A DNA stretch of 64,000 nt from Salaquimonas pukyongi (GTDB lineage: Bacteria; Pseudomonadota; Alphaproteobacteria; Rhizobiales; Rhizobiaceae), in NCBI RefSeq assembly GCF_001953055.1, contig NZ_CP019044.1, forward strand, positions 1,240,001-1,304,000, read 5' to 3'. This document shows, piece after piece, positions 46,780-56,669 of this stretch (the first letter of the stretch is position 1; every line of letters starts with the position of its first letter). A program made the position numbers and the translations under genes. A model generated the notes under the pieces. That model saw nothing but the letters and a program-made list of their open reading frames with translations, had not been told where the DNA came from and did not search any database.

Positions 46780-47238
46780 ATGCTGATATCATCCATTCTT
46801 TCTCCGATCTTGCCGGGTGACGGCGCCGGCACAACGAATCCACCGGCTTCCGGCAACCCGCCTGCAGTGGACAACGAACATAATGAAGCCGGCAGTGATT
46901 CTGGAACCAAGGCAAAGGACGGAACCTCCTCCGGCAATACTGCGCCGGGCGCCTCTGCCCACGCCTCCGCAGGCGGCAAATCTGCATCAAACGCTCACGA
47001 CGCTGCTGGATCATCCGGCGCGGTGTCCCGCAAGCCCGGCTATGGCCAGGCCGCCGCGGATGCGGACCTGGCCAAAATGCAGGCTGAACGAATGCGGGAA
47101 ATGCTGCTGCAGGCCTCAATGATTGATCGTCTGATGCAGGCTTCGGATGAAGAATCCGCGTCGATGATGCTGTTTGAACGCGAACAGTCCGCCGCGGAAC
47201 CCCTCCAGCAGGTCGCAGCGGGCTACGGCGAATTCTGA
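46780..47238 (+). CDS. Hypothetical Ala/Ser-rich protein
   Basis: 152 residues. The first two-thirds is low-complexity Gly/Ser/Ala/Asn (probably disordered). The last 55 residues form a Met-rich amphipathic helix (LAKMQAERMREMLLQASMIDRLMQ). There is no signal peptide and no known family. GC skew across codon positions is that of a real gene. Function unknown. Confidence 0.55.
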   Translation: MLISSILSPILPGDGAGTTNPPASGNPPAVDNEHNEAGSDSGTKAKDGTSSGNTAPGASAHASAGGKSASNAHDAAGSSGAVSRKPGYGQAAADADLAKMQAERMREMLLQASMIDRLMQASDEESASMMLFEREQSAAEPLQQVAAGYGEF

Positions 47239-47479
47239 CCTTCTGGCTTTACCGGCGGGCAATGCGCACAATAGCTGACGAACTTCGTCCGTTGGATCAA
47301 CAGCCCTGCATCGCATCATGCACTATGATCTGGGATATATCGACCTGGAGCAAAGAACCTTGCAGACCATCGACAATCCGTTCGGCACGACATTGTCACC
47401 CATGTCTTGGGTACAAACCGTTACCAATGGCTCCGGGTCGGACACTTGATATTACTGGTGCCGGCTGACGGAATATTAT
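47239..47479. other. Non-coding interval beside tRNA-Thr
   Basis: About 240 bases with no credible gene; the right end is a 24-base tandem duplication of the tRNA-Thr 3' end and its flank. Confidence 0.5.
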
Positions 47480-47496
47480 TGGTGCCGGCTGACGGA
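47449..47496. repeat. Tandem duplication of the tRNA-Thr 3' end
   Basis: A 24-base segment (47449-47472) is repeated at 47473-47496 with one mismatch; the second copy is the 3' end of tRNA-Thr (CCA and acceptor strand) plus 7 flanking bases. Confidence 0.8.
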
Positions 47497-47555
47497 CTCG
47501 AACCGCCGACCCGCTGATTACAAATCAGCTGCTCTACCAGCTGAGCTAAGCCGGC
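47480..47555 (-). tRNA. tRNA-Thr (TGT)
   Basis: Minus-strand cloverleaf: acceptor GCCGGCT, D-arm GCTC..GAGC, anticodon loop TTTGTAA (anticodon TGT), T-loop GTTCGAGTC, discriminator A, encoded CCA (47480-47482). Confidence 0.95.
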
Positions 47556-47741
47556 ACTGCGCCGCTGATACCCACAATGGCGGGCGCTGTCCAGCGTGTT
47601 TTGCGGCCATCACGCGGCAGCTTGAATTGCCGCCGCCCTTGTCAATTTTTGCGCGGCTGATATGTCAGGAAACAAGGCGCCGCCCAATGGCCTGCCGCAG
47701 TTTCCAACCTTTCCACCCAGAAAAGACCGGAACCAAGTCTC

Positions 47742-48914
47742 ATGATTTTCCGCCGCAAACCCGATGCCGAAAAACCGGCAACCGAAAAGACCGTTCTTCA
47801 GACCCTGTCGGCGATTTCCGGGCCTGATGGCAAGGACATTGTCTCGGCCGGCATGGTGGAAGGGGTGCATCTGTCGAAGGATACGGCCGTTATTTCCCTT
47901 AAAGTGCCCGCTGAACAGGCCGAAAAGCTGGAGCCGCTGCGCGTGGCGGCCGAAAAGGCGGTGTCGCTGCTGCCGGGGATCGCCAAGGCGTCGGTCATTT
48001 TGACCGCCGAGCGCAAGGCCGGTTCCGGCCCAGCACAAGCAAGGCCCGCGCCTGCCGCGGCTTCCCCGGGCCAGCCAGGCCAGGGTGGGAAAGGCGGGAA
48101 AGGCGGGCCAAAACCCAAGGCTGCCGTTGCCGGCATCAAGTCGATCATTGCCGTTGCCTCGGGCAAGGGCGGTGTCGGCAAGTCGACCACCTCGGTCAAT
48201 CTGGCGCTCGCGCTTGCCGGCCATGGCAAAAAGGTCGGCATTCTCGATGCCGATGTCTACGGCCCGTCCATTCCGCGCATGCTGGGCGTTACCGGAAAAC
48301 CCACCGCAAAGGGCCGCACGCTCACCCCGATGGAAGGTTACGGGCTCAAGGTCATGTCCATGGGCTTTCTCGTGGAAGAGGAAACGCCGATGATCTGGCG
48401 CGGGCCCATGGTGATATCCGCGCTCACCCAGATGCTGCGCGAGGTCGAATGGGGCGATCTCGACATTCTGGTGGTGGACATGCCGCCGGGCACCGGCGAC
48501 GCGCAACTGACCATGGCCCAGCAGGTGCCGCTGGCCGGCGCCGTCATCGTTTCAACGCCCCAGGATATTGCGCTCATCGATGCCCGCAAGGGCATCAACA
48601 TGTTCAAGCGCGTCGAAGTGCCGATCCTCGGCATCATCGAAAACATGTCGACCTTCATCTGCCCCCATTGCGGCGAGCGCTCCGACATTTTCGGTCATGG
48701 CGGCGCCCGCCAGGAAGCAGCAAAAGACGGGGTTGCCTTTCTGGGCGAAGTGCCCCTGCACATTGATATCCGCACCAACTCCGACGGCGGTACGCCGGTG
48801 GTGGTCTCCGCTCCCGAAGGCCCTCATGCCAGGGTCTATTCCGATATCGCTGCAAAAGTGCTGGCGGCGATGAAAACGGAGGTGCAAACCGGCCCGGAGA
48901 TCGTTTTCGAATAG
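47742..48914 (+). CDS. Mrp/ApbC-family P-loop ATPase, iron-sulfur cluster carrier
   Basis: A 390-residue protein. The N-terminal MIP18/DUF59 domain (residues about 15-90) is followed by a Gly/Pro/Lys-rich linker and an NBP35-type P-loop domain: ASGKGGVGKST (about 139-149), LDADVYGPSIPRMLG, VDMPPGTGDAQL. The cluster-binding CPHCG motif is present in ENMSTFICPHCGERS. It is cytoplasmic and hands Fe-S clusters to apo-proteins. Length is typical of alphaproteobacterial Mrp. Confidence 0.93.
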   Translation: MIFRRKPDAEKPATEKTVLQTLSAISGPDGKDIVSAGMVEGVHLSKDTAVISLKVPAEQAEKLEPLRVAAEKAVSLLPGIAKASVILTAERKAGSGPAQARPAPAAASPGQPGQGGKGGKGGPKPKAAVAGIKSIIAVASGKGGVGKSTTSVNLALALAGHGKKVGILDADVYGPSIPRMLGVTGKPTAKGRTLTPMEGYGLKVMSMGFLVEEETPMIWRGPMVISALTQMLREVEWGDLDILVVDMPPGTGDAQLTMAQQVPLAGAVIVSTPQDIALIDARKGINMFKRVEVPILGIIENMSTFICPHCGERSDIFGHGGARQEAAKDGVAFLGEVPLHIDIRTNSDGGTPVVVSAPEGPHARVYSDIAAKVLAAMKTEVQTGPEIVFE

Positions 48915-48975
48915 GTCCTGGTTTTCCTCATGACTTAATTAACTCACCGGGGGAGGGGGCGCCTGTTCTCGGTCG

Positions 48976-49172
48976 TCATCACCGGGCTTGTCCCGAGGAC
49001 CCGTTCCGTGATTTTCCATGATCACAGGGCCGGCAAAGTTCGTCATCACCAGGCCTGTCCCCAGGCAAGCGAAGCGCCGCCGATCGCGAAAGGCAAGCAA
49101 AGCGCCGCCGCAAGCCGGGGAGCAAGCGTTAACCCTTGTTCACTGGGTCCTCGGGTCAAGCCCGAGGATGAC
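48976..49172. repeat. Intergenic palindromic element (imperfect inverted repeat)
   Basis: Arms CGTCATCACCGGGCTTGTCC (from 48976) and, reverse-complementary with a few mismatches, the sequence ending in AGCCCGAGGATGACG (to 49172). Between them lies a degenerate third copy (near 49042) and copies of AGGCAAGC[G/A]AAGCGCCGCCG. Confidence 0.55.
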
Positions 49173-49231
49173 GAAGGAGAAGGGCCGAGGATGACGAAGG
49201 AGAAGGGCCGAGGATGACGAAGGAGAAGGGC
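49164..49231. repeat. 23-base tandem repeat, three copies
   Basis: Unit starting GAGGATGACGAAGGAGAAGG at 49164, 49187 and 49210, the last copy one base short. The unit begins in the arm of the palindromic element. Confidence 0.85.
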
Positions 49232-49380
49232 GGCTCATTCTATCCGGTCTCACCCTGGGCTTGTCGAAGGGCGAGTGCCGGATTGCGCACAGTCCCGCCA
49301 CCGTTATTCCTGTGCTTGTCACCACTGCACGGCAGGCGATTGGATGCATTCGCCGAAAGGAGAAAATCCGGCAAAGCCCC

Positions 49381-49728
49381 TTACTCCCGGTACAAAACCG
49401 CAGGCCATTGCTCGAACGCATAATCGCAAGTTGCCTCCACCCCGTACAGGCTTGCGTTCAGATCCATGTAGTTCCATCCGTCCTTGAAGTCCGGGCCGCC
49501 TTCATTGCGGATGATCTCGTCAGCGTTCTCAAATTCGCCGACTTCCTTCAGGGCAAACCAGTATCCCGTATTGCGATAGGCGCCGGGGCAGTTTTTAAGG
49601 CTCCATTCCCAAATCCCGTGGCGCAGCATTCCCTTTTGCTGCTGCACCGACAAGGTAGAAGCCTGCGCCCAGCAGACGCCGGCAACAAGAACGGCAAGGG
49701 CAAGTCCTGCCCAAAGAAGCAATTTCAT
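49381..49728 (-). CDS. Small exported hypothetical protein
   Basis: 115 residues with a signal peptide (MKLLLWAGLALAVLVAGVCWAQA). The mature domain contains Trp/Tyr-rich sequence (GIWEWSLKNCPGAYRNTGYWFAL) and two Cys that could form a disulfide. The chosen ATG begins the signal peptide; a longer frame exists but adds a non-signal stretch. No family recognised. Confidence 0.65.
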   Translation of the reverse strand: MKLLLWAGLALAVLVAGVCWAQASTLSVQQQKGMLRHGIWEWSLKNCPGAYRNTGYWFALKEVGEFENADEIIRNEGGPDFKDGWNYMDLNASLYGVEATCDYAFEQWPAVLYRE

Positions 49729-50121
49729 TGGTGCACCTGATTGCCCGGCCATGGAAAACGGGTTGGACATGAAATCACAATAGGCGCGCAACATTGCGCG
49801 AACCTTGGTATTTGGTGCGCGGCCCCGGTTTTCACACCTGCCTATCCATACTCTGTAAAAATTTTACAAATTGACAGAATTCTCACACCGCATTCCACAC
49901 AATCCGACACGAAAAGCGGTGAAATAGGCCTTTTGGTGTACTGACTTTTGTAAAAATCCTTGTAAAAGCGGACCCGAAGCGTGCCAGTGAACTGCTTGCA
50001 GGCGTTTTGCTGGTGTCGATGCAACCGGAAACACCAATTCAGCCCGGTTTTTTACCGGCTTTTACAAATCCCGGCGATCCGGCAATCCCGGAACGACCGG
50101 CAAATCCAAGGAGATCCTCCC
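49729..50121. promoter_or_regulatory. aceA control region with repeated TTTTACAA words
   Basis: The 393-base interval upstream of isocitrate lyase has a perfect palindrome TGTAAAAATTTTACA (49854-49868), direct copies of TTGTAAAA at 49948-49955 and 49960-49967, and TTTTACAA at 50060-50067. In alphaproteobacteria isocitrate lyase is under acetate/acyl-CoA-responsive control; these words are good operator candidates, but the regulator is not in the window. Confidence 0.5.
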
Positions 50122-51765
50122 ATGACGGCCCATCAGCCCAATCCCGCCGGCCCAAACCACGGTGCTGGCAGCTACGCCAAGGCCATCGCCGAAGCCAAGT
50201 CCTTCATCGATTCACAGGGCAAGACCTGGAGCGGCATTGACGCTGAGTCGGTTGCCCGCATGCGCCTGCAGAACAAGTTCAAGACCGGCCTAGACATCGC
50301 AAAATACACCGCCGCGATCATGCGTGCCGACATGGCAGCCTACGATGCCGATCCGAACAACTACACCCAGTCCCTGGGCTGCTGGCACGGCTTTATCGGC
50401 CAGCAGAAGATGATCTCGATCAAGAAGCATTTCGGCACTACCAAGGGCAAATACCTTTATCTGTCCGGCTGGATGGTCGCTGCGCTGCGCTCTGAATTCG
50501 GCCCGCTGCCCGACCAGTCCATGCACGAAAAAACCTCCGTGCCGGCGCTGATCGAGGAACTCTATACCTTCCTGCGCCAGGCCGATGCCCGCGAACTGGG
50601 CGGTCTTTATCGCGATTTGGATGGCGCCCGGTCAGCCGGCGATGGTGCAAGGGAAGCCGAAATCACCGCGGCAATCGAGAACCACGAGACCCATGTGGTG
50701 CCGATCATCGCCGATATTGATGCCGGTTTCGGCAATGCCGAGGCGACCTATCTTCTGGCCAGGAAGATGATCGAGGCCGGCGCCTGCGCCCTGCAGATCG
50801 AAAACCAGGTCTCCGATGAAAAACAGTGCGGCCACCAGGATGGCAAGGTCACCGTTCCCCACGAGGTCTTCCTCGCCAAGGTGCGCGCCTGCCGGTATGC
50901 CTTCATGGAACTGGGCGTTGAGGACGGCATCATCGTCACCCGCACCGATTCCCTTGGCGCGGGCCTGACCCAGCAGCTTGCCTATTCCAATGAGCCGGGC
51001 GATCTGGGCGACCAGTACAATTCCTTCCTCGACTGTGAGGAAGTGACCGCGGACGAGCTTGCATCCTCCGATGTCGTCATCAAGCGCGACGGCAAGCTGT
51101 TGCGGCCCAGGCGGCTGGCCTCCAACCTCTACCAGTTCAAGCCGGACACCGGTGAGGACCGCTGCGTGCTCGACTGCATCACCTCGCTGCAGCATGGCGC
51201 CGACCTGCTCTGGATCGAGACCGAAAAGCCGCATATCGGCCAGATCGGCGGCATGGTTTCGCGCATCCGCGAAGTCATCCCCAACGCCAAGCTGGTCTAC
51301 AACAATTCGCCGTCCTTCAACTGGACGCTGAATTTCCGCCAGCAGGTCTATGATGCCTGGAAAGAAGAGGGCAGGGACGTATCGGCCTATGACCGGGCAA
51401 CCCTGATGAGCCAGACCTACGATGCGTCGGAACTGGCCGCAGAAGCCGATGAACGCATCCGCACCTTCCAGGCGGACGCTGCGCGCGAGGCCGGCATCTT
51501 CCACCATCTGATTACGCTTCCGACCTATCACACGGCGGCGCTGTCGACGGACAATCTTTCCAAGCGCTATTTCGGCGAGGACGGCATGCTGGGCTATGTC
51601 AAGAACGTTCAGCGCGAGGAAATCCGCCAGGGTATTGCCTGCGTCAAGCACCAGAACATGGCAGGCTCCGACATTGGCGATGATCACAAGGAGTATTTTG
51701 CCGGCGAAGCGGCGCTCAAAGCGGCTGGTGAAGACAACACCATGAACCAGTTCTCGGAAGTGTGA
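50122..51765 (+). CDS. aceA: Isocitrate lyase
   Basis: A 547-residue enzyme cleaving isocitrate to glyoxylate and succinate, the first step of the glyoxylate shunt. The signature Cys loop is KQCGHQDGK, with metal/substrate motifs IIADIDAGFGNAE, LIWIETEKP-type and YNNSPSFNW. It is longer than the E. coli enzyme, and of the larger class found in many alphaproteobacteria. The ATG at 50122 has a clear AAGGAG; the upstream open extension is not protein-like. A terminator follows. Confidence 0.95.
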   Translation: MTAHQPNPAGPNHGAGSYAKAIAEAKSFIDSQGKTWSGIDAESVARMRLQNKFKTGLDIAKYTAAIMRADMAAYDADPNNYTQSLGCWHGFIGQQKMISIKKHFGTTKGKYLYLSGWMVAALRSEFGPLPDQSMHEKTSVPALIEELYTFLRQADARELGGLYRDLDGARSAGDGAREAEITAAIENHETHVVPIIADIDAGFGNAEATYLLARKMIEAGACALQIENQVSDEKQCGHQDGKVTVPHEVFLAKVRACRYAFMELGVEDGIIVTRTDSLGAGLTQQLAYSNEPGDLGDQYNSFLDCEEVTADELASSDVVIKRDGKLLRPRRLASNLYQFKPDTGEDRCVLDCITSLQHGADLLWIETEKPHIGQIGGMVSRIREVIPNAKLVYNNSPSFNWTLNFRQQVYDAWKEEGRDVSAYDRATLMSQTYDASELAAEADERIRTFQADAAREAGIFHHLITLPTYHTAALSTDNLSKRYFGEDGMLGYVKNVQREEIRQGIACVKHQNMAGSDIGDDHKEYFAGEAALKAAGEDNTMNQFSEV

Positions 51766-51806
51766 ACCAAAAGGCAGATACCGGCATATCCTTCGGTCAA
51801 CTGGCA

Positions 51807-51833
51807 GGCGGGGCGCAAAGCCCCGCCTTTTTT
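51807..51833 (+). terminator. Rho-independent terminator of aceA
   Basis: GGCGGGGC-GCAAA-GCCCCGCC followed by TTTTTT. Confidence 0.9.
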
Positions 51834-51974
51834 GCGAGTCGGTACAGCACGGTCACCATGACGGCTTGCAAGCCGTCATTATGCTATCTCGGCAGCTTAA
51901 ACCTGATTCTTCTCTGCAGTATTTTCCCCCAACCGATTCAACCCATTGGTAAATCGCTTTTGCGGGCGAAAGGC

Positions 51975-52050
51975 CTGTTGCAGGCCAATTGCAGCCCTGT
52001 TGCAGGCCAATTGCAACCCTGTTGCAGGCCAATTGCAACCCTGTTGCAGG
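51975..52050. repeat. 22-base tandem repeat, about 3.5 copies
   Basis: Unit CTGTTGCAGGCCAATTGCAA + CC starting at 51975 (one variant base), 51997, 52019 and, partial, at 52041. Each unit holds inverted TTGCA words around GGCCAA, so the array could be a set of protein-binding iterons. Confidence 0.85.
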
Positions 52051-52154
52051 ATTGTAATTCATCGTGACTGGCCAAAAAAAGCATAGCTGTTTACGTAAAG
52101 GTCATATTCTGCTGTCAGGCTCTTTTTCAGGTATCGCGCATAAGGGTATCGCGT

Positions 52155-52793
52155 ATGATGTATCCATCGGAGTGCAGGCGGGAACGTTTCGCCGATACCG
52201 CCGTACACCTGGTGAGCCTTCTCGGCGTTTTTGCAGGCTCCGTCCTGCTATTGGTCAATGCCGCCACCCGTCTTGACTGGGCCGTTGTCATCGCCTGTAC
52301 CGTCTATTGCCTGACCATGCTGTTTTCCTTCGGCGTTTCGGCCGGTTATCACCTGTTGCCCTGGCATTACTGGCGCAGGGCATGGCGCCGGGTTGATCAT
52401 GCCGCCATTTATGCACTGATCGCCGGTACGTTTACCCCGCTGCTGGTGCTGCTCGGCGGGTTCTGGTGTCTTGCCGTGCTGGCGATCGTCTGGCTGCTTG
52501 CCGTTCCCGCCATGATCTACAAACTCGTGGCGCCCAAGCTGGAACCGCGCTGGTCGCTCGCCTCTTATCTGGCAATCGGATGGATCGGCCTGCTGGCGCT
52601 GCCGGAAATGGGGGCAAGACTGCCCTGGCCGGCGCTGGCCGCCATCGTGGCGGGCGGGCTGGTCTATTCCTTCGGAACGATATTCTATGCCAGGACGTTC
52701 CAGGCCTACCGTTATGCCATCTGGCACGGTTTCGTGCTCGGCGGCACGGCGCTGTTTTATTCTGCCATCTGGGTGAGCGCCTTTTCGGCCTGA
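52155..52793 (+). CDS. Hemolysin III/PAQR-family membrane protein
   Basis: A 212-residue protein with seven predicted transmembrane helices and the family's conserved His/Asp/Ser residues: SAGYHLLPW, RVDHAAIYALIAGTFTP and YAIWHGFVLGG. These residues form the metal site of PAQR-type hydrolases. In bacteria its biological role is uncertain; 'hemolysin' reflects the family's first assay. Confidence 0.88.
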   Translation: MMYPSECRRERFADTAVHLVSLLGVFAGSVLLLVNAATRLDWAVVIACTVYCLTMLFSFGVSAGYHLLPWHYWRRAWRRVDHAAIYALIAGTFTPLLVLLGGFWCLAVLAIVWLLAVPAMIYKLVAPKLEPRWSLASYLAIGWIGLLALPEMGARLPWPALAAIVAGGLVYSFGTIFYARTFQAYRYAIWHGFVLGGTALFYSAIWVSAFSA

Positions 52794-52830
52794 ACTTCCG
52801 CGCCCCCGTTCGCCGGTTCGACATAAAGAC

Positions 52831-53685
52831 CTATTCGCAGAACCGTTCGGTCAAATAAGCCCAGTCACGGCGGGAAACCGCATTGCGATGGGCCACCATC
52901 CAGTAGGTTTCCTGCGGCGTCAGAACATGGCTTGAAAGACGCACCAGGCTGCCGCCGTCAAGCGCCTGCCTGCAAAGGGGCAGGGAAGCAAGCAGCACCC
53001 CTGCGCCTGCCTCAGCAGCGGCAAGGGCGGCGGCAAGGCTGTCAAACCGGATCAATGGCACCGGCACGGCGCTGTCACCGGTCTGGCGCACCCATTCCTG
53101 CCAGCCGGCACGCGGTCCTGAAAGGGCGATGCGCGGCAGATCCTGCCAGTTGCTGGCAGCCTTCGCCAGCCCTGGCGCACAGACGGGGCTGAGCGCTTCG
53201 CTGAACAGCCGGCGCTTGTAATGTTCGGGCCGGTTGCCGCCTCCATAACGGATTTTGACCTGTCCTTTTGCCTGCTCGCCCTGCGGTTCGAGAACCAGGG
53301 TGGAAAAGGCCAGCTCCGGTGCAAAGTCGCCACCGGCAGCCTCCAGCCGCGGTGCCAGCCACAGTTCGATCACCGATGCACTGGCTGAGACCGTAATCCG
53401 GCTTTGCCGCGTGCCGAACAGTTCCTCGCTGCTTTCCCGCAGGGTGGCCAGCGCAGCGCTTACATAGGGAAGCCACGCCTCGCCCTCGACCGTCAGCGCC
53501 ACCCCCCGCGCCTGCCGCACAAAGAGTTGGGCACCAAGCCGGCCTTCCAGATTGAGAATGCGCTGGCTGATGGCAGCCTGGGTAAGCCCGGTTTCGCGAG
53601 CTGCCGCCGTGAAACTGCCAGTGCGCCCGGCCGCTTCATAGGCGCGGATCCATTCCAGCGGGAGGTTGGCGAGTGTTGTATCAGC
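52831..53685 (-). CDS. LysR-family transcriptional regulator
   Basis: About 284 residues: an N-terminal winged helix (LEWIRAYEAAGRTGSFTAAARETGLTQAAISQRILNLE) and a substrate-binding domain of the GcvA-like type. It is read divergently from the phosphonate-oxygenase-like pair with about 110 bases between, the usual layout for a LysR regulator and its target. I chose the second in-frame ATG, at the typical LysR N-terminus; the first is 7 codons earlier. Inducer unknown, possibly a phosphonate or quaternary amine. Confidence 0.87.
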   Translation of the reverse strand, partial: ADTTLANLPLEWIRAYEAAGRTGSFTAAARETGLTQAAISQRILNLEGRLGAQLFVRQARGVALTVEGEAWLPYVSAALATLRESSEELFGTRQSRITVSASASVIELWLAPRLEAAGGDFAPELAFSTLVLEPQGEQAKGQVKIRYGGGNRPEHYKRRLFSEALSPVCAPGLAKAASNWQDLPRIALSGPRAGWQEWVRQTGDSAVPVPLIRFDSLAAALAAAEAGAGVLLASLPLCRQALDGGSLVRLSSHVLTPQETYWMVAHRNAVSRRDWAYLTERFCE

Positions 53686-53732
53686 CATAATGAAAACCGT
53701 ATCCATGATGGCAAACAGCTAATTTGCCCTAA

Positions 53733-55546
<1,814 letters not shown>

Positions 55547-55755
55547 TGGCCGGGCAGGGCAGACAGCCGCACACCATCGACCTCCCGGTCATGAAGCCCG
55601 GCACCGAGTCTACCTGGCCACCGTATTGGCGGCATGATCCATTGGGGCCATGACGCTCATGATTTTGCTTGCCGCCTGCCGCCGGAATTGTATGGTCAGG
55701 CAAATGGAACAGGCGGTGCGTGGCAGCACTGCACATCGCGGCACAGGAGGTTGGC

Positions 55756-56547
55756 ATGCTGACCGATGAACAGATCGAGGCTTTCCGGCGCGATGGCGCG
55801 GTATTGTTGAAGGGCGCGTTCCGCGATTATGTGGACATTGCTCGCAAGGCCATTGAGGAAAACAAGGCCAACCCCTCCTGGCGCGAGCGCACCTACCAGC
55901 CCGACGGAGCGGCCGCGCCCTTCTTCCAGGACTATGTGGTCTGGAACCGGTTTGACGGCTACCGCACATTGGTAAAGGAGTCGCCCATGGCTGAAATGGC
56001 GGCAAGGCTGATGGGTTCGAAGACGGCGCGCATCTTCCACGACCACATCCTGGTCAAGGAGCCGGGCAATTCCAACGTTACCCCCTGGCACCAGGACGCG
56101 CCCTATTACCTGGTAGAAGGGGACAAGACCGTTTCCTTCTGGGTGCCGCTTGATGCGGTGCCGCGCGACCGCACGATTGAATATGTCGCCGGATCCCACA
56201 AATGGAACACGGTTTTCCGCCCCGACCGCTTCGACGGGACGCCGCTGTTTGAGGGCGATGCTTCCAAAGCCGTGCCCGATATCGATGCAAATCGCGATCA
56301 GTATGAAATTCTCGGCTGGGCGGTGGAGCCGGGCGATGCGGTTGCCTTCGCATTCACCACCCTGCATGGCGCGCCGGCCAATGCTTCGCCCGATCGCAGG
56401 CGGGTGGTCTCCGTGCGCTGGGTTGGCGATGATGCCCGGTTTGCCGACCGGCTGGGCGCAACGTCTCCCGCCTTTCCGGATCTTTCCTATTCTCCGGGCG
56501 ATCCGTTCGAAGGCGAGGAATTCCCGGTCCTCTACTCCGCTTCATAG
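55756..56547 (+). CDS. Phytanoyl-CoA-dioxygenase-family 2-oxoglutarate/Fe(II) oxygenase
   Basis: A 263-residue PhyH-type protein with iron ligands His112 and Asp114 (TPWHQDAPYY) and His204 (TTLHGAPANASPDRRR), with Arg at about 215 for 2-oxoglutarate. PhnY, the partner of PhnZ in 2-aminoethylphosphonate breakdown, is in this family, so its place beside an HD-oxygenase is suggestive. It is 210 bases downstream on the same strand with its own AGGAGG, so it may be a separate unit. Ectoine or another hydroxylation cannot be excluded. Confidence 0.75.
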   Translation: MLTDEQIEAFRRDGAVLLKGAFRDYVDIARKAIEENKANPSWRERTYQPDGAAAPFFQDYVVWNRFDGYRTLVKESPMAEMAARLMGSKTARIFHDHILVKEPGNSNVTPWHQDAPYYLVEGDKTVSFWVPLDAVPRDRTIEYVAGSHKWNTVFRPDRFDGTPLFEGDASKAVPDIDANRDQYEILGWAVEPGDAVAFAFTTLHGAPANASPDRRRVVSVRWVGDDARFADRLGATSPAFPDLSYSPGDPFEGEEFPVLYSAS

Positions 56548-56669
56548 GCGAGCTGCCGTCTGCAGGCCGGCGCACCGGCCCCGCTCCATTAGCCGGATGT
56601 TAACCATGACCCTCTAGGCTCTCTGCATTTGGTGGGGGCGTGGCCGCAAGGCCCAGGCGCGGGCTTCAA

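Larger units (their letters stand above)
48915..49380. other. Repeat-rich intergenic region
   Basis: No gene. It contains a long imperfect inverted repeat (GTCATCACCGGGCTTGTCCC near 48977 against GGGTCCTCGGGTCAAGCCC near 49144), the 21-base dispersed repeat, and a 23-base tandem array. This is typical of alphaproteobacterial intergenic palindromic elements. Confidence 0.65.
51766..52154. other. Non-coding interval with terminator and 22-base repeats
   Basis: It contains the aceA terminator and a 22-base tandem array (separate entries). The final 100 bases include a Met-less AT-rich stretch that probably holds the promoter of the hemolysin-III gene. No gene is seen. Confidence 0.55.

Noticed and set aside
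24381-52050. Tandem arrays as possible CRISPR
   Set aside because: Units of 13, 22 and 23 bases follow each other without unique spacers, and there are no cas genes.
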